A DNA stretch of 64,000 nucleotides from Microbacterium aurantiacum (GTDB lineage Bacteria; Actinomycetota; Actinomycetes; Actinomycetales; Microbacteriaceae): contig NZ_JAJPDW010000001.1 of the NCBI RefSeq assembly GCF_021654035.1, positions 558,001-622,000 on the forward strand, given 5' to 3'. This document shows, one piece after another, positions 8,629-16,695 of the stretch (position 1 is its first letter; every line of letters starts with the position of its first letter). The notes beneath the pieces are model-generated. The model was not told the origin of the DNA and did not search any database. It saw nothing but the letters and a program-made list of their open reading frames with translations. Position numbers and translations under genes: made by a program.

Positions 8629-8683
8629 CATTCCCATTGGGTGGGAATGCCTCCATCGTGCGCGCGGTCCCGCCGCACGATGG
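8629..8683 (+). promoter_or_regulatory. two inverted repeats ahead of pcaH
   Basis: First element: CATTCCCA (8629-8636) and TGGGAATG (8642-8649), perfect 8-bp arms with a 5-nt centre. Second element: CCATCGTGCG (8653-8662) and CGCACGATGG (8674-8683), perfect 10-bp arms with an 11-nt loop. Both lie between the gcdH stop and the pcaH start. The first looks like a regulator operator, the second like a second operator or a leader hairpin. No convincing -10/-35 pair was seen with them. Confidence 0.6.
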
Positions 8684-8715
8684 AGTGCCCGATCGTCATG
8701 TCGAGGGAGACATCC

Positions 8716-9531
8716 ATGACCGAGACCCCGTCCGCGGCCGCGCCGGAGACGCTGCTGGCGTCGCCGGACCAGGTGAGCCAGGCTGCCATCACGCAGGAGA
8801 TCATCGACGCGCACGCCGCGGCGGAGCGCCGGGTGGCGGCGGGGGAGGACGTCCCCGCCACCCTCTACGACTTCCCGCCGTACCGGTCCAGCATCCTGCG
8901 GCATCCGACGAAGAACCCGAAGCTGGTCGACCCCGAGACGATCGAGCTGTTCTCGCCGGCGTTCGGGCAGCGCGACGTCGCCGCGATCGAGTCCGACCTC
9001 ACCCTGCAGCACACCGGCGAGCCGCAGGGAGAGCGCATCACCGTCAGCGGCACGGTGCGCGACTCGTGGGGACGCCCGGTGCGCGCCCAGCTCGTGGAGA
9101 TCTGGCAGGCCAACGCCGCCGGACGCTACATCCACCAGCGCGACCAGCACCCCGCGCCGCTGGACCCGAACTTCACCGGTGCCGGACGCATCGTCACCGA
9201 CGACGCCGGCGCGTACCACTTCACCACGATCAAGCCCGGCGCCTACCCGTGGAAGAACCACGTCAACGCGTGGCGGCCCGCCCACATCCACTTCTCGGTG
9301 TTCGGATCGGCGTTCACGCAGCGGATCGTCACCCAGATGTACTTCCCCGGCGACCCCCTGTTCGCGCTCGACCCGATCTACAACACCATCCGCACCCAGA
9401 AGGACCGCGATCGCCTGGTGGGCGTCTACGACCACGACCTCACCGTCCCGGAGTTCTCCATGGGGTTCCGGTTCGACATCGTCGTGGACGGTCCCGACGC
9501 GACGTGGTTCGAGAACGAGGGAGACCACTGA
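8716..9531 (+). CDS. pcaH: protocatechuate 3,4-dioxygenase, beta subunit
   Basis: A 271-residue intradiol dioxygenase subunit that, with PcaG, opens protocatechuate to 3-carboxy-cis,cis-muconate using non-haem Fe(III). The iron-ligand signature is visible: tyrosines in AAGRYIHQRDQHPAPL and PGAYPWKN, histidines in WRPAHIHFSVFG. The DPNFTGAGR block is specific to beta subunits. The start is set at ATG 8716 because GAGGGAGA lies five bases ahead; an earlier in-frame ATG would place the start inside the inverted repeats. It overlaps pcaG by one base (TGATG at 9529-9533) and heads the pcaHGBDC unit. Confidence 0.95.
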   Translation: MTETPSAAAPETLLASPDQVSQAAITQEIIDAHAAAERRVAAGEDVPATLYDFPPYRSSILRHPTKNPKLVDPETIELFSPAFGQRDVAAIESDLTLQHTGEPQGERITVSGTVRDSWGRPVRAQLVEIWQANAAGRYIHQRDQHPAPLDPNFTGAGRIVTDDAGAYHFTTIKPGAYPWKNHVNAWRPAHIHFSVFGSAFTQRIVTQMYFPGDPLFALDPIYNTIRTQKDRDRLVGVYDHDLTVPEFSMGFRFDIVVDGPDATWFENEGDH

Positions 9532-10100
9532 TGAGCGAGCAGCCCGAGACCCGCGAACGCCTCGCCCCGACCCCCGGGCAGACCGTCGGGCCATTCTTCG
9601 CCTACGGCGTGGAGTACCCGAAGATGAGCCAGGTCGTCTTCCCGCACTCCCCGGGTTCGATCGTGCTGCGCGGCACCGTCACCGACGGGAACGGCCAGGC
9701 GATCCCCGACGCGTTCATCGAGATCTTCTCCGCCGACACCGACGGCTCCGTGCCGCGGGCGCGGGGGGCGTTCCGGCGCGACGACCACACCTTCACCGGC
9801 TTCGGGCGCACCTTCACCACCGACGACGGGCACTGGGAGTTCTGGACGCGGAACCCCGGCGCCCAGGAGGGCAAGGCCCCCTTCATCGCCGCGATCGTCT
9901 ACGCGCGGGGCCTGCCGAACAAGCTGCACACGCGCATCTACCTCCCGGACTCGCCCGAGCTCCTCGCCGCCGACCCGTTCCTGTCCTCGTTGACCCCAGA
10001 GGAGCGCGATAGTCTCATCGCAACGCGCACGCCCGACGGCGGACTCCACTTCGACATCCGGCTGCAGGGCGAGAAGGAGACCGTCTTCCTTGCCTTCTGA
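9531..10100 (+). CDS. pcaG: protocatechuate 3,4-dioxygenase, alpha subunit
   Basis: A 189-residue partner of PcaH. APTPGQTVGPFFAYGVEYP is the conserved alpha-subunit opening, and RDDHTFTGFGRTFTTDDGHWEFWT and HTRIYLPD follow the intradiol dioxygenase beta-sandwich. Alpha subunits lack the iron ligands, as here, and shape the active site and the alpha-beta interface. Start ATG overlaps the pcaH stop by one base. The end overlaps the TTG start of pcaB by 11 nt, indicating tight translational coupling through the operon. Confidence 0.94.
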   Translation: MSEQPETRERLAPTPGQTVGPFFAYGVEYPKMSQVVFPHSPGSIVLRGTVTDGNGQAIPDAFIEIFSADTDGSVPRARGAFRRDDHTFTGFGRTFTTDDGHWEFWTRNPGAQEGKAPFIAAIVYARGLPNKLHTRIYLPDSPELLAADPFLSSLTPEERDSLIATRTPDGGLHFDIRLQGEKETVFLAF

Positions 10101-11469
10101 CGTCCCCGGATTCGATCTGGGACTGCTCTCGCCGGTCACCGCCGGCCACGACGACCTCGTCTCCGACCGGCTCTTCCTCGATGCCCTCGTCTCCGCCGAG
10201 GTGGCGCTCGTCGAGGCGTACGGCACGATGGGTCTCGCGCCCGTCGAGGCCGTCGCTGCGATCCGGGAGGAGTTCCGCGCGGATCGCGGCATCCGTCCGT
10301 CCTCGGGCATCGACGCGGCGGCACTCGCCACGGATGCCGTGGCCGGAGGCAATCCGGTCATTCCGCTGGTCGGGGTGATGAAGGCGCGTGTGCCCGCGGA
10401 CGCGCGGGAGTGGGTCCACCGGGGCGCGACGAGTCAGGACATCTGGGACTCGGCGATCATGATCGTCGCCAAGCGCGCCGTCGAGCAGGTGTCGCGTTCC
10501 GTCCGCAACGCGCAGGAGTGGCTGCTGCAGCTCGCCGAGCGACACCGCGATGACGTCGTCGTCGCGCGCACGCTCACGCAGCACGCCGTCCCCACGACCT
10601 TCGCCCTGCGGGCGGTGAACTGGCAACGGGGTCTCCGGCGCGCGGCCGCTCGGCTGGACGCCCTGGAGTTCCCCGCGCAGCTCTCCGGCGCCGGCGGGAC
10701 CCTCGCCTCCTTCGTGGAGGTCGCCGGTTCGCCGGCACAGGCGGAGCAGCTCGTCGCATCGTTCGCGGAGCATGCCGGGCTGGATGCCCCCGACGGGCCC
10801 TGGCACGTGCTGCGTCATCCCGTGACCGAGATCGGCGACGTGCTCGTCCAGGCCGTCGATGCGCTCGGCAAGCTCGCCGCGGATGTCGCGACCCTCAGCC
10901 GCACCGAGATCGGCGAGGTCGCCGAGGGCATCGGCGGCGGGTCCTCCGCGATGCCGCAGAAGCAAAACCCCGCCGAGGCCGTGCTCATCCGCTCCGCCGC
11001 CCTGCGCGCGCCGCAACTCGGGGCGACGCTCCACCTCGCCTCCGCGCTCGCGGTGGACGAGCGGCCCGACGGTGCGTGGCACGCCGAATGGCCGACGCTC
11101 CGGGAGCTCCTGCGACTCGCACTCGGTGCCGCGTGGCACGCCGCATCCCTCACCGCGCATCTCCGGGTCGACGCGGCGGCCGCGGCGGCGCACGTGGACG
11201 ACACCGGGGGACTCGTGCTCGCCGAACGTCTCTCCCTGGTCCTCGGCCCACGCGTCGGACGCGAAGAGGTCGCCGCGCTGGTCGCCCGCGCGGGCGCGGG
11301 GGAGGATCTCGCCGCCCTGGTCCGGGGGCTCATCGCCCGGCACGACCTCGATCTCGACGCCGACACCCTGCTCGACCCGGCCGGCTACACCGGCCTCGCC
11401 GACATCCTGGTGGACCGCGCCCTGCACGCCGATCGCCGCATCGCCGCTCCCCGCGAGGAGGACGCATGA
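10090..11469 (+). CDS. pcaB: 3-carboxy-cis,cis-muconate cycloisomerase
   Basis: A 459-residue member of the fumarase/aspartase superfamily, lactonising 3-carboxymuconate to 4-carboxymuconolactone. The superfamily signature GGSSAMPQKQNPAEA carries the flexible catalytic serine loop; HRGATSQDIWDSA and RTLTQHAVPTTFA are the other two conserved blocks. The first usable codon is TTG 10090, inside the end of pcaG; the next in-frame Met would remove the conserved LLSPVTAG start, so TTG is preferred. The C-terminal ~100 residues are alanine-rich helices as in actinobacterial PcaB. Its stop overlaps pcaD by 4 nt. Confidence 0.93.
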   Translation: MPSDVPGFDLGLLSPVTAGHDDLVSDRLFLDALVSAEVALVEAYGTMGLAPVEAVAAIREEFRADRGIRPSSGIDAAALATDAVAGGNPVIPLVGVMKARVPADAREWVHRGATSQDIWDSAIMIVAKRAVEQVSRSVRNAQEWLLQLAERHRDDVVVARTLTQHAVPTTFALRAVNWQRGLRRAAARLDALEFPAQLSGAGGTLASFVEVAGSPAQAEQLVASFAEHAGLDAPDGPWHVLRHPVTEIGDVLVQAVDALGKLAADVATLSRTEIGEVAEGIGGGSSAMPQKQNPAEAVLIRSAALRAPQLGATLHLASALAVDERPDGAWHAEWPTLRELLRLALGAAWHAASLTAHLRVDAAAAAAHVDDTGGLVLAERLSLVLGPRVGREEVAALVARAGAGEDLAALVRGLIARHDLDLDADTLLDPAGYTGLADILVDRALHADRRIAAPREEDA

Positions 11470-12305
11470 CCGTCCCGACGCTGTCGTTCACCGCCCCCGT
11501 GGGGCCTGCCGGGGCGCCGCTGGTGATCCTCGGGCCCTCGCTCGGCACCTCCACGATCCTCTGGGAGGACGTCATCCCCGCGCTCGCCGTGCGGAACCGC
11601 GTCGTGGCCTGGGATCTGCCCGGACACGGCGCCTCCGCCCCGGCCGACGCGCCCTTCTCCGTCGCCGACCTCGCCGACGCCGTCGCGGAGGGTGCGCGCG
11701 CGCTCGCGGACGGCCCCGTCTCCTACGCCGGTGTCTCGCTCGGGGGTGCGGTGGGACTCGAGTTCGGCCTCCGGCATTCGGAGCTCGTCGACCGGCTCGC
11801 GATCGTCGCCTCGGGTGCGCAGCTCGGCGATCCCGCGGCCTGGCACGAGCGCGCGGCGACCGTGCGCGCGCAGTCGACCTCGGTCCTCATCGTCCCGTCG
11901 GCGCAGCGCTGGTTCGCGCCCGGGTCGATCGAGCGCCGCCCCGAGCTCTCCGGGCGCCTCCTGCACGCGCTCCGCGACGCCGACGCCGAGAGCTACGCGC
12001 GGTGCTGCGAGGCGCTCGCCGACTTCGACGTGCGGGCCCGCCTGTCGGACCTCCGGATGCCGGTCCTGGCGCTGTGGGGCGAGCACGACGCCGTCGCCCC
12101 CGAGGCGAAGGCGCGCGAGATCGGCGACGGGGTCGCCCACGGACGCGTCTCGCGCCTCGCGGGGGTCGCGCACCTCCCGCCCGCGGAGGATCCCGCGGCG
12201 ACGGCGGCGGCGCTCGCGGCCTTCTTCGGACCGGCATCCGGTTCCGACGGTCGCGACGACGACGGCCGCGACGACCACGAGCGCGAGCAGGAGCAGGAGC
12301 AGTGA
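11466..12305 (+). CDS. pcaD: 3-oxoadipate enol-lactonase
   Basis: A 279-residue alpha/beta hydrolase that opens beta-ketoadipate enol-lactone. The nucleophile elbow is GVSLGG, the acid is Asp in GEHDAVAPE and the base is His in GVAHLPPAE. PSLGTSTILWEDVIPAL is the typical PcaD opening around the oxyanion hole. It is separate from pcaC, whereas some actinobacteria fuse the two as PcaL. The last ~20 residues are an unusual Asp/Arg then Glu/Gln-repeat tail, beyond the hydrolase fold and probably disordered. The ATGA overlap with pcaB and TGATG overlap with pcaC keep the operon coupled. Confidence 0.93.
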   Translation: MTVPTLSFTAPVGPAGAPLVILGPSLGTSTILWEDVIPALAVRNRVVAWDLPGHGASAPADAPFSVADLADAVAEGARALADGPVSYAGVSLGGAVGLEFGLRHSELVDRLAIVASGAQLGDPAAWHERAATVRAQSTSVLIVPSAQRWFAPGSIERRPELSGRLLHALRDADAESYARCCEALADFDVRARLSDLRMPVLALWGEHDAVAPEAKAREIGDGVAHGRVSRLAGVAHLPPAEDPAATAAALAAFFGPASGSDGRDDDGRDDHEREQEQEQ

Positions 12306-12715
12306 TGACCGGAACGACCCGACCCGACGGCGACGGCCTCACCGACGGCGAACGCCACGCGCAGGGCATGGGGGTGCGTCGCGAGGTGCTCTCGGACGCC
12401 CACGTCGACCGCGCGATCGCGGCCACCACGCCCCTCACCGCCGACTTCCAGGACCTCATCACCCGGTACGCCTGGGGTGACATCTGGTCGCGCCCGGGAC
12501 TGGACCGCCGCGCGCGGTCGGTCGCGGTGCTCACCGCGCTCATCGCCCTCGGGCACCATGAAGAGCTCGCGATGCACCTGCGCGCGGCGCGGCGGAACGG
12601 GCTGAGCATGGAGGAGATCCAGGAGGTCATCCTCCAGTCCGCGATCTACTGCGGCGTCCCGGCGGCGAACACCGCCTTCCGCATCGCCTCGGAGGTCTTC
12701 GCCGCCGGCGAGTGA
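12305..12715 (+). CDS. pcaC: 4-carboxymuconolactone decarboxylase
   Basis: A 136-residue AhpD-like fold protein that decarboxylates 4-carboxymuconolactone to the enol-lactone. RYAWGDIWSRPGLDRRARS and LTALIALGHHEELAMHLRAA are the conserved core, with the catalytic His in the GHHEEL region, and AIYCGVPAANTAFR closes the family pattern. The start ATG overlaps the pcaD stop by one base. It is the last gene of the first pca unit; a hairpin with 7-bp arms follows within 15 nt. Confidence 0.94.
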   Translation: MTGTTRPDGDGLTDGERHAQGMGVRREVLSDAHVDRAIAATTPLTADFQDLITRYAWGDIWSRPGLDRRARSVAVLTALIALGHHEELAMHLRAARRNGLSMEEIQEVILQSAIYCGVPAANTAFRIASEVFAAGE

Positions 12716-12729
12716 CCCGCTCCCCGTCT

Positions 12730-12749
12730 CCTCCGCTCTGGCGCGGAGG
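12730..12749 (+). terminator. hairpin after pcaHGBDC
   Basis: CCTCCGC (12730-12736) pairs with GCGGAGG (12743-12749) around a 6-nt loop, 14 nt after the pcaC stop and just before the pcaI promoter region. It lacks a T-run, so it may only attenuate. Confidence 0.45.
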
Positions 12750-12761
12750 TGCTGTGCGGCG

Positions 12762-12793
12762 TACACTGATCGTCATGCGCACACATGTGCGCA
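12762..12793 (+). promoter_or_regulatory. pcaIJF promoter with candidate IclR operator
   Basis: TACACT at 12762-12767 fits a -10 box. Directly downstream, TGCGCA (12776-12781) and TGCGCA (12788-12793), each self-complementary, flank the near-palindromic CACATG, giving an 18-bp inverted repeat that would cover the transcription start and leader. An IclR-family regulator gene ends the same cluster, so this is the natural candidate operator. The -35 box is weak. Confidence 0.6.
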
Positions 12794-12819
12794 ATGCGAA
12801 CACTTCTCGAGGAGGCGAC

Positions 12820-13560
12820 GTGATCGACAAGACCGTGACGGATGCCGCGGCCGCAGTGGCCGGCATCCCCGACGGCGCGACCGTCATGATCGGCGGGTTC
12901 GGCCGGGCAGGGCAGCCCGTCGAGCTCATCGATGGGCTGATCGCCCAGGGGGCCGGCGACCTCACGATCGTCAACAACAACGCGGGCAACGGCGACACCG
13001 GCCTCGCCGCGCTCCTCGGGACCGGCCGGGTGCGCAAGATCATCTGCTCCTTCCCGCGTCAGCACGACTCGTGGGTCTTCGACGACCTCTACCGCGCGGG
13101 ACGCATCGAGCTCGAGCTCGTCCCGCAGGGCAATCTCGCCGAGCGGATGCGGGCCGCGGGCGCCGGGATCGGGGCCTTCTTCTCGCCGACGGGCGTCGGC
13201 ACGCAGCTCGCCGAGGGCAAGGAGTCCCGCACGATCGACGGCCGGGACTACGTCCTCGAGTACCCGATCCGTGCGGACTTCGCCCTCATCTCCGCGCTCG
13301 CCGGCGACCGCTGGGGCAACCTCGTCTACCGCAAGACCGCACGCAACTTCGGTCCCGTCATGGCCACGGCCGCGACCACCACAGTCGCCCAGGTCGACCG
13401 GATCGTCGACCTCGGCGCCCTCGACCCGGAGGCGATCGTGACCCCCGGCATCTTCGTCGACCGGCTGGTCGCCGTCGGCGAGCGCCGGTGGCTGGAGGGC
13501 GGACAGTTCCGAGGCGGCGTCGACATCGAAGGCCGCCCGACCGAAGGAGAAGCACGATGA
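12820..13560 (+). CDS. pcaI: 3-oxoadipate CoA-transferase, subunit A
   Basis: A 246-residue family I CoA-transferase alpha subunit, which with PcaJ moves CoA from succinyl-CoA to 3-oxoadipate. GATVMIGGFGRAGQPVELIDGL and IVNNNAGNGDTGLAALL are the glycine-rich opening blocks, FFSPTGVGTQLAEGKE follows. The start is GTG 12820, behind a near-ideal GAGGAGG at 12809-12815. An upstream ATG at 12712 would run through the pcaC end, the hairpin and the promoter and is rejected. The end overlaps pcaJ (CGATGA). Confidence 0.93.
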   Translation: MIDKTVTDAAAAVAGIPDGATVMIGGFGRAGQPVELIDGLIAQGAGDLTIVNNNAGNGDTGLAALLGTGRVRKIICSFPRQHDSWVFDDLYRAGRIELELVPQGNLAERMRAAGAGIGAFFSPTGVGTQLAEGKESRTIDGRDYVLEYPIRADFALISALAGDRWGNLVYRKTARNFGPVMATAATTTVAQVDRIVDLGALDPEAIVTPGIFVDRLVAVGERRWLEGGQFRGGVDIEGRPTEGEAR

Positions 13561-14228
13561 CCGCGAGCCGGATCTCCCGTGACGACCTCGCGCGCCTGAT
13601 CGCCGCCGACATCCCGGAGGGGGCCGTGGTCAACCTCGGCATCGGTGCACCGACGCTCGTCGCCGACTACCTCCCCGAGGGGCGCGAGATCATCCTGCAC
13701 ACCGAGAACGGGATGCTGGGCATGGGTCCGGCGCCCGCTCCGGATGCGATCGACCCGGACCTCATCAACGCGGGGAAGCAGCCCGTGACCGAGCGCCCCG
13801 GCACCGCCTACTTCCACCACGCCGACTCGTTCGCGATGATGCGCGGCGGGCACCTCGACGTGTGCGTACTCGGTGCGTTCCAGGTCTCCGAGAACGGCGA
13901 CCTCGCCAACTGGTCGACGGGCGCCCCGGGGGCGATCCCCGCCGTCGGAGGCGCGATGGACCTCGCCATCGGTGCGAGGGACGTCTTCGTGATGACCGAC
14001 CTGCTGACGAAGCAGGGCGGCGCGAAGCTCGTCGCGGCGTGCACCTACCCGCTCACGGGCGTGGGCTGCGTCAGCCGCGTCTACACCGACCACGCCGTCT
14101 TCGACGTCACCCCGGACGGGTTCCGGGTGCGACAGCTGTTCGGCGAGAACACGGTCGAGCTCCTGGAGGAGCTGACGGGACTGCGGCTGCAGCATCCGAT
14201 CGAGAAGGAAGAGGACGTTCCCGCATGA
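13557..14228 (+). CDS. pcaJ: 3-oxoadipate CoA-transferase, subunit B
   Basis: A 223-residue beta subunit. The catalytic glutamate is in LHTENGMLGMG, the motif that forms the glutamyl-CoA thioester in family I transferases; VNLGIGAPTLVADYL and the block GGAMDLAIGARDVFV match. The start ATG overlaps the pcaI stop and the end overlaps pcaF, so subunits A and B and the thiolase are made from a coupled message. A general succinyl-CoA:3-ketoacid transferase is sequence-similar, but the pca context decides. Confidence 0.93.
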   Translation: MTASRISRDDLARLIAADIPEGAVVNLGIGAPTLVADYLPEGREIILHTENGMLGMGPAPAPDAIDPDLINAGKQPVTERPGTAYFHHADSFAMMRGGHLDVCVLGAFQVSENGDLANWSTGAPGAIPAVGGAMDLAIGARDVFVMTDLLTKQGGAKLVAACTYPLTGVGCVSRVYTDHAVFDVTPDGFRVRQLFGENTVELLEELTGLRLQHPIEKEEDVPA

Positions 14229-15391
14229 GCACCTACATCCACGACGCCGTCCGGACCCCGTTCGGTCGCGCCGCCGGCGCCCTCTCGGGCGTGCGGCCCG
14301 ACGACCTGGCCGCGGTGGCGCTGAAGGCGATCGTCGAGCGCTCCGGTCTCGACCCCGCCCGCATCGACGACGTAATCCTCGGGGATGCGAACCAGGCGGG
14401 GGAGGACAACCGCAACGTCGCCCGCATGAGCGCGCTCCTCGCCGGGTATCCCACCTCGGTCCCGGGTGTGACGGTCAACCGCCTGTGCGGCTCGAGTGTC
14501 GAGAGCGTCATCCAGGGCTCGCGCGCCATCGAGGCCGGCGACGCCCGTGTGATCGTCGCCGGCGGCGTCGAGTCGATGAGCCGCGCCCCCTTCGTGGTCG
14601 AGAAGTCCCCCCGCCCGTGGCCGGCGGTGGGGAACCAGACCCTGTGGAACACCGCGATCGGCTGGCGCATGACCAACCGGGCCCTCGGGACGGAGTGGAC
14701 GATCTCCAACGGGGAGTCGGCGGAGAAGCTCGCGCGAATCCACGGCATCTCCCGGGAGGCCCAGGACGCCTTCGCCCTCCGCAGTCACCGCCTGGCCGCG
14801 GCCGCGTGGGAGTCCGGCGCGTACGACGCCGAGATCGTCCAGGTTCCCGGACACGAGCTCGCCCGGGACGAGGGCATCCGCTCCGACACGACGCTCGAGC
14901 GCCTCGCGGGACTGAAGGCCCTCTTCGCCGCGGACGGCAGCGTGACCGCCGGGAACTCCTCCTCGATCAACGACGGGGCCTCGGCGCTGCTCCTCGCGGG
15001 CGAGGGAGAGCTCGACGGCGAGCCGCTCGCCCGCATCGCCGGTCGCGCGGCCTTCGGGAACGACCCGGACGTGTTCGGCGTCGCGCCGGTGGAAGCCGCC
15101 AACCGGGCCCTCGCCCGCGCGGGCAAGACGTGGGCCGACGTGGACCTCGTCGAGCTCAACGAGGCCTTCGCGTCGCAGAGCCTGGCGTGTCTGCAGCTGT
15201 GGGACGAGCTCGATCCCGAGATCGTCAACATCCACGGTGGCGCGATCGCCATCGGGCACCCGCTCGGCGCCTCGGGCGGGCGCATCATCGGGCACGCCGC
15301 CCACGAGCTCGCCCGTCGCGGCGGGGGTGTCGCGGTCGCGGCCCTGTGCATCGGCGTCGGCCAGGGGCTCGCGGTCGTCCTCGAGCGGTGA
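14225..15391 (+). CDS. pcaF: beta-ketoadipyl-CoA thiolase
   Basis: A 388-residue thiolase completing the pathway: 3-oxoadipyl-CoA plus CoA gives succinyl-CoA and acetyl-CoA. The acylated Cys is in VNRLCGSSVES, the two other catalytic residues in IAIGHPLGASGGR and CIGVGQG, and GGVESMSRAPFV is the thiolase second signature. It is slightly shorter than the usual ~400 residues but complete. The start ATG 14225 overlaps pcaJ and its TGA overlaps a possible GTG start of the IclR regulator gene. Confidence 0.93.
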   Translation: MSTYIHDAVRTPFGRAAGALSGVRPDDLAAVALKAIVERSGLDPARIDDVILGDANQAGEDNRNVARMSALLAGYPTSVPGVTVNRLCGSSVESVIQGSRAIEAGDARVIVAGGVESMSRAPFVVEKSPRPWPAVGNQTLWNTAIGWRMTNRALGTEWTISNGESAEKLARIHGISREAQDAFALRSHRLAAAAWESGAYDAEIVQVPGHELARDEGIRSDTTLERLAGLKALFAADGSVTAGNSSSINDGASALLLAGEGELDGEPLARIAGRAAFGNDPDVFGVAPVEAANRALARAGKTWADVDLVELNEAFASQSLACLQLWDELDPEIVNIHGGAIAIGHPLGASGGRIIGHAAHELARRGGGVAVAALCIGVGQGLAVVLER

Positions 15392-15429
15392 GTGCGGCGG
15401 CGGGTCCGCTCCCCGGTACCGTGGGGGGC

Positions 15430-16203
15430 GTGCGGGAATCAGCGGACTTCGTGCAGTCCCTCGCGCGGGGCCTCGGCGTCATCCGCGCGTTCGACCGCGA
15501 CCATCCCTCCCTGCGCCTCAGTGACGTCGCGCGTCGCGCGGACCTCACCCGGGCTGCGGCCCGGCGGTTCCTGCTCACGCTGGAGGAGCTCGGCTACGTC
15601 CGCTCCGACGACGGGGTGTTCTCGCTGACGCCGCGGGTGCTCGAGCTCGGATTCAGCTACCTCTCCGCCGCCCGGCTCCCCGCCCTCGTGCAACCTCACC
15701 TGGTCGACCTCGCCGAGCGCATCGACGAGAGCGCGTCGGCGGCGGTGCGCGACGACACCGACATCGTCTACGTCGGTCGTGTCGCCCCGCGCCGCATCAT
15801 GAGCGTCGGCATCACCGTCGGCACACGCTTCCCCGCCGCCTCGACGAGCATGGGGCGCGTGCTGCTCGCGGCGCTCGACGACGACGCGGTGCGCGCGATC
15901 CTGGAGCGCTCGACGCTCGAGGCGCACACCGCCGCCACGCTGACGGAACCCGACGATCTCCTCCGCGCGGTGGCGCTCGTGCGGGCGCAGGGGTGGGCGC
16001 TCGTGGACGGCGAGCTCGAGACCGGCCTCCTCTCCGTCGCCGCCCCCGTCCACGATGCGCGCGGGCGGGTCATCGCCGCGGTCAATGTCGCCCTCCCCTC
16101 GGCGCGGATCGGCGCCGACCGGGCGCGGAGCGACATCCTCCCCGCGCTCGTGGAGACGGCTCGCCGCATCGACGAGGACCTCCGGCTCCAGCACCCGGGG
16201 TGA
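15430..16203 (+). CDS. IclR-family regulator, PcaR-like
   Basis: About 257 residues: an N-terminal winged helix (ARGLGVIRAFDRDHPSLRLS, then LTRAAARRFLLTLEELGYV) and a C-terminal effector-binding GAF-like domain ending in AVNVALPSARIGAD. The opening ESADFVQSLARGL is typical of PcaR/PobR regulators of beta-ketoadipate genes. The start is uncertain: GTG 15430 gives the usual family length, GTG 15388 would overlap the pcaF stop. It ends the pcaIJF unit, so feedback on the promoter with the TGCGCA-N6-TGCGCA repeat is expected. Whether it activates or represses cannot be read from sequence. Confidence 0.87.
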   Translation: MRESADFVQSLARGLGVIRAFDRDHPSLRLSDVARRADLTRAAARRFLLTLEELGYVRSDDGVFSLTPRVLELGFSYLSAARLPALVQPHLVDLAERIDESASAAVRDDTDIVYVGRVAPRRIMSVGITVGTRFPAASTSMGRVLLAALDDDAVRAILERSTLEAHTAATLTEPDDLLRAVALVRAQGWALVDGELETGLLSVAAPVHDARGRVIAAVNVALPSARIGADRARSDILPALVETARRIDEDLRLQHPG

Positions 16204-16218
16204 TCCTCGCGCCGCGCG

Positions 16219-16560
16219 CTAGGACTGCGCGCGGGCGAGCTCGGTGATCCGCCGCTGACGCATCGCCAGGAAGAGCGGGAAGGTGAAGGCGAACGCCGTG
16301 AGCGCGGAGCCCACGACGTAGAGCCAGCCGAAGCGCATCCGCAACCTGCGTGCTTCCACGAGGATGAAGACGCTCCCGGCGACCGCGACGACGAGGAGGT
16401 CGACGGTGATCGACGACACCGCGGGGCCGCTCGTGACGAGGTCCGTGACGAAGTCGTTCATCTGCACGATCGCGAGCGCGTTGAACCACCACGTCCCCAC
16501 GAGGCCGACGATGGCGATGACGAGATAGGCGATCGCGAGCGGCGTGAGGTGGCGGGTCAT
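16219..16560 (-). CDS. DUF2834 membrane protein
   Basis: A 113-residue protein with three hydrophobic helices: AIAYLVIAIVGLVGTWWF, the span after SSITVDLLVVAVAGSVFILV, and WLYVVGSALTAFAFTFPLFL. The pattern, with a conserved acidic F.TDLV.SGP loop, matches the uncharacterised DUF2834 family. No function is known. ATG 16560 was chosen over an upstream Met because it starts just before the first helix and follows GAGAA. It converges on the pcaR end with only 15 nt between. Confidence 0.75.
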   Translation of the reverse strand: MTRHLTPLAIAYLVIAIVGLVGTWWFNALAIVQMNDFVTDLVTSGPAVSSITVDLLVVAVAGSVFILVEARRLRMRFGWLYVVGSALTAFAFTFPLFLAMRQRRITELARAQS

Positions 16561-16613
16561 GGGCGCATTCTCGCGCGGATGCCGGGGCCCGCGGCATCCG
16601 CCACGCCTTTCGT

Positions 16614-16662
16614 GTGGCGCTTGTGGCCCCTTCGGCGCGCGCGAGGGGGCCGCACACGCCAC
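16614..16662. repeat. 49-nt palindromic element, copy 1
   Basis: Starts GTGGCGC and ends CACGCCAC, with an internal GTGGCCCCTTC / GAGGGGGCCGCAC pairing, so nearly the whole element folds into one hairpin. Copies of identical length, the same layout and similar sequence occur at 56062-56110 and 57237-57285. It sits between DUF2834 and the MFS gene. Confidence 0.8.
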
Positions 16663-16695
16663 CTGAGCGTCTGCGGCTGCGGGGTCAGCGCGGGG

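Noticed and set aside
12712..12819. pcaI starting at an upstream ATG
   Set aside because: It would overlap the pcaC end, a hairpin and the candidate promoter; GTG 12820 has a near-perfect ribosome-binding site.
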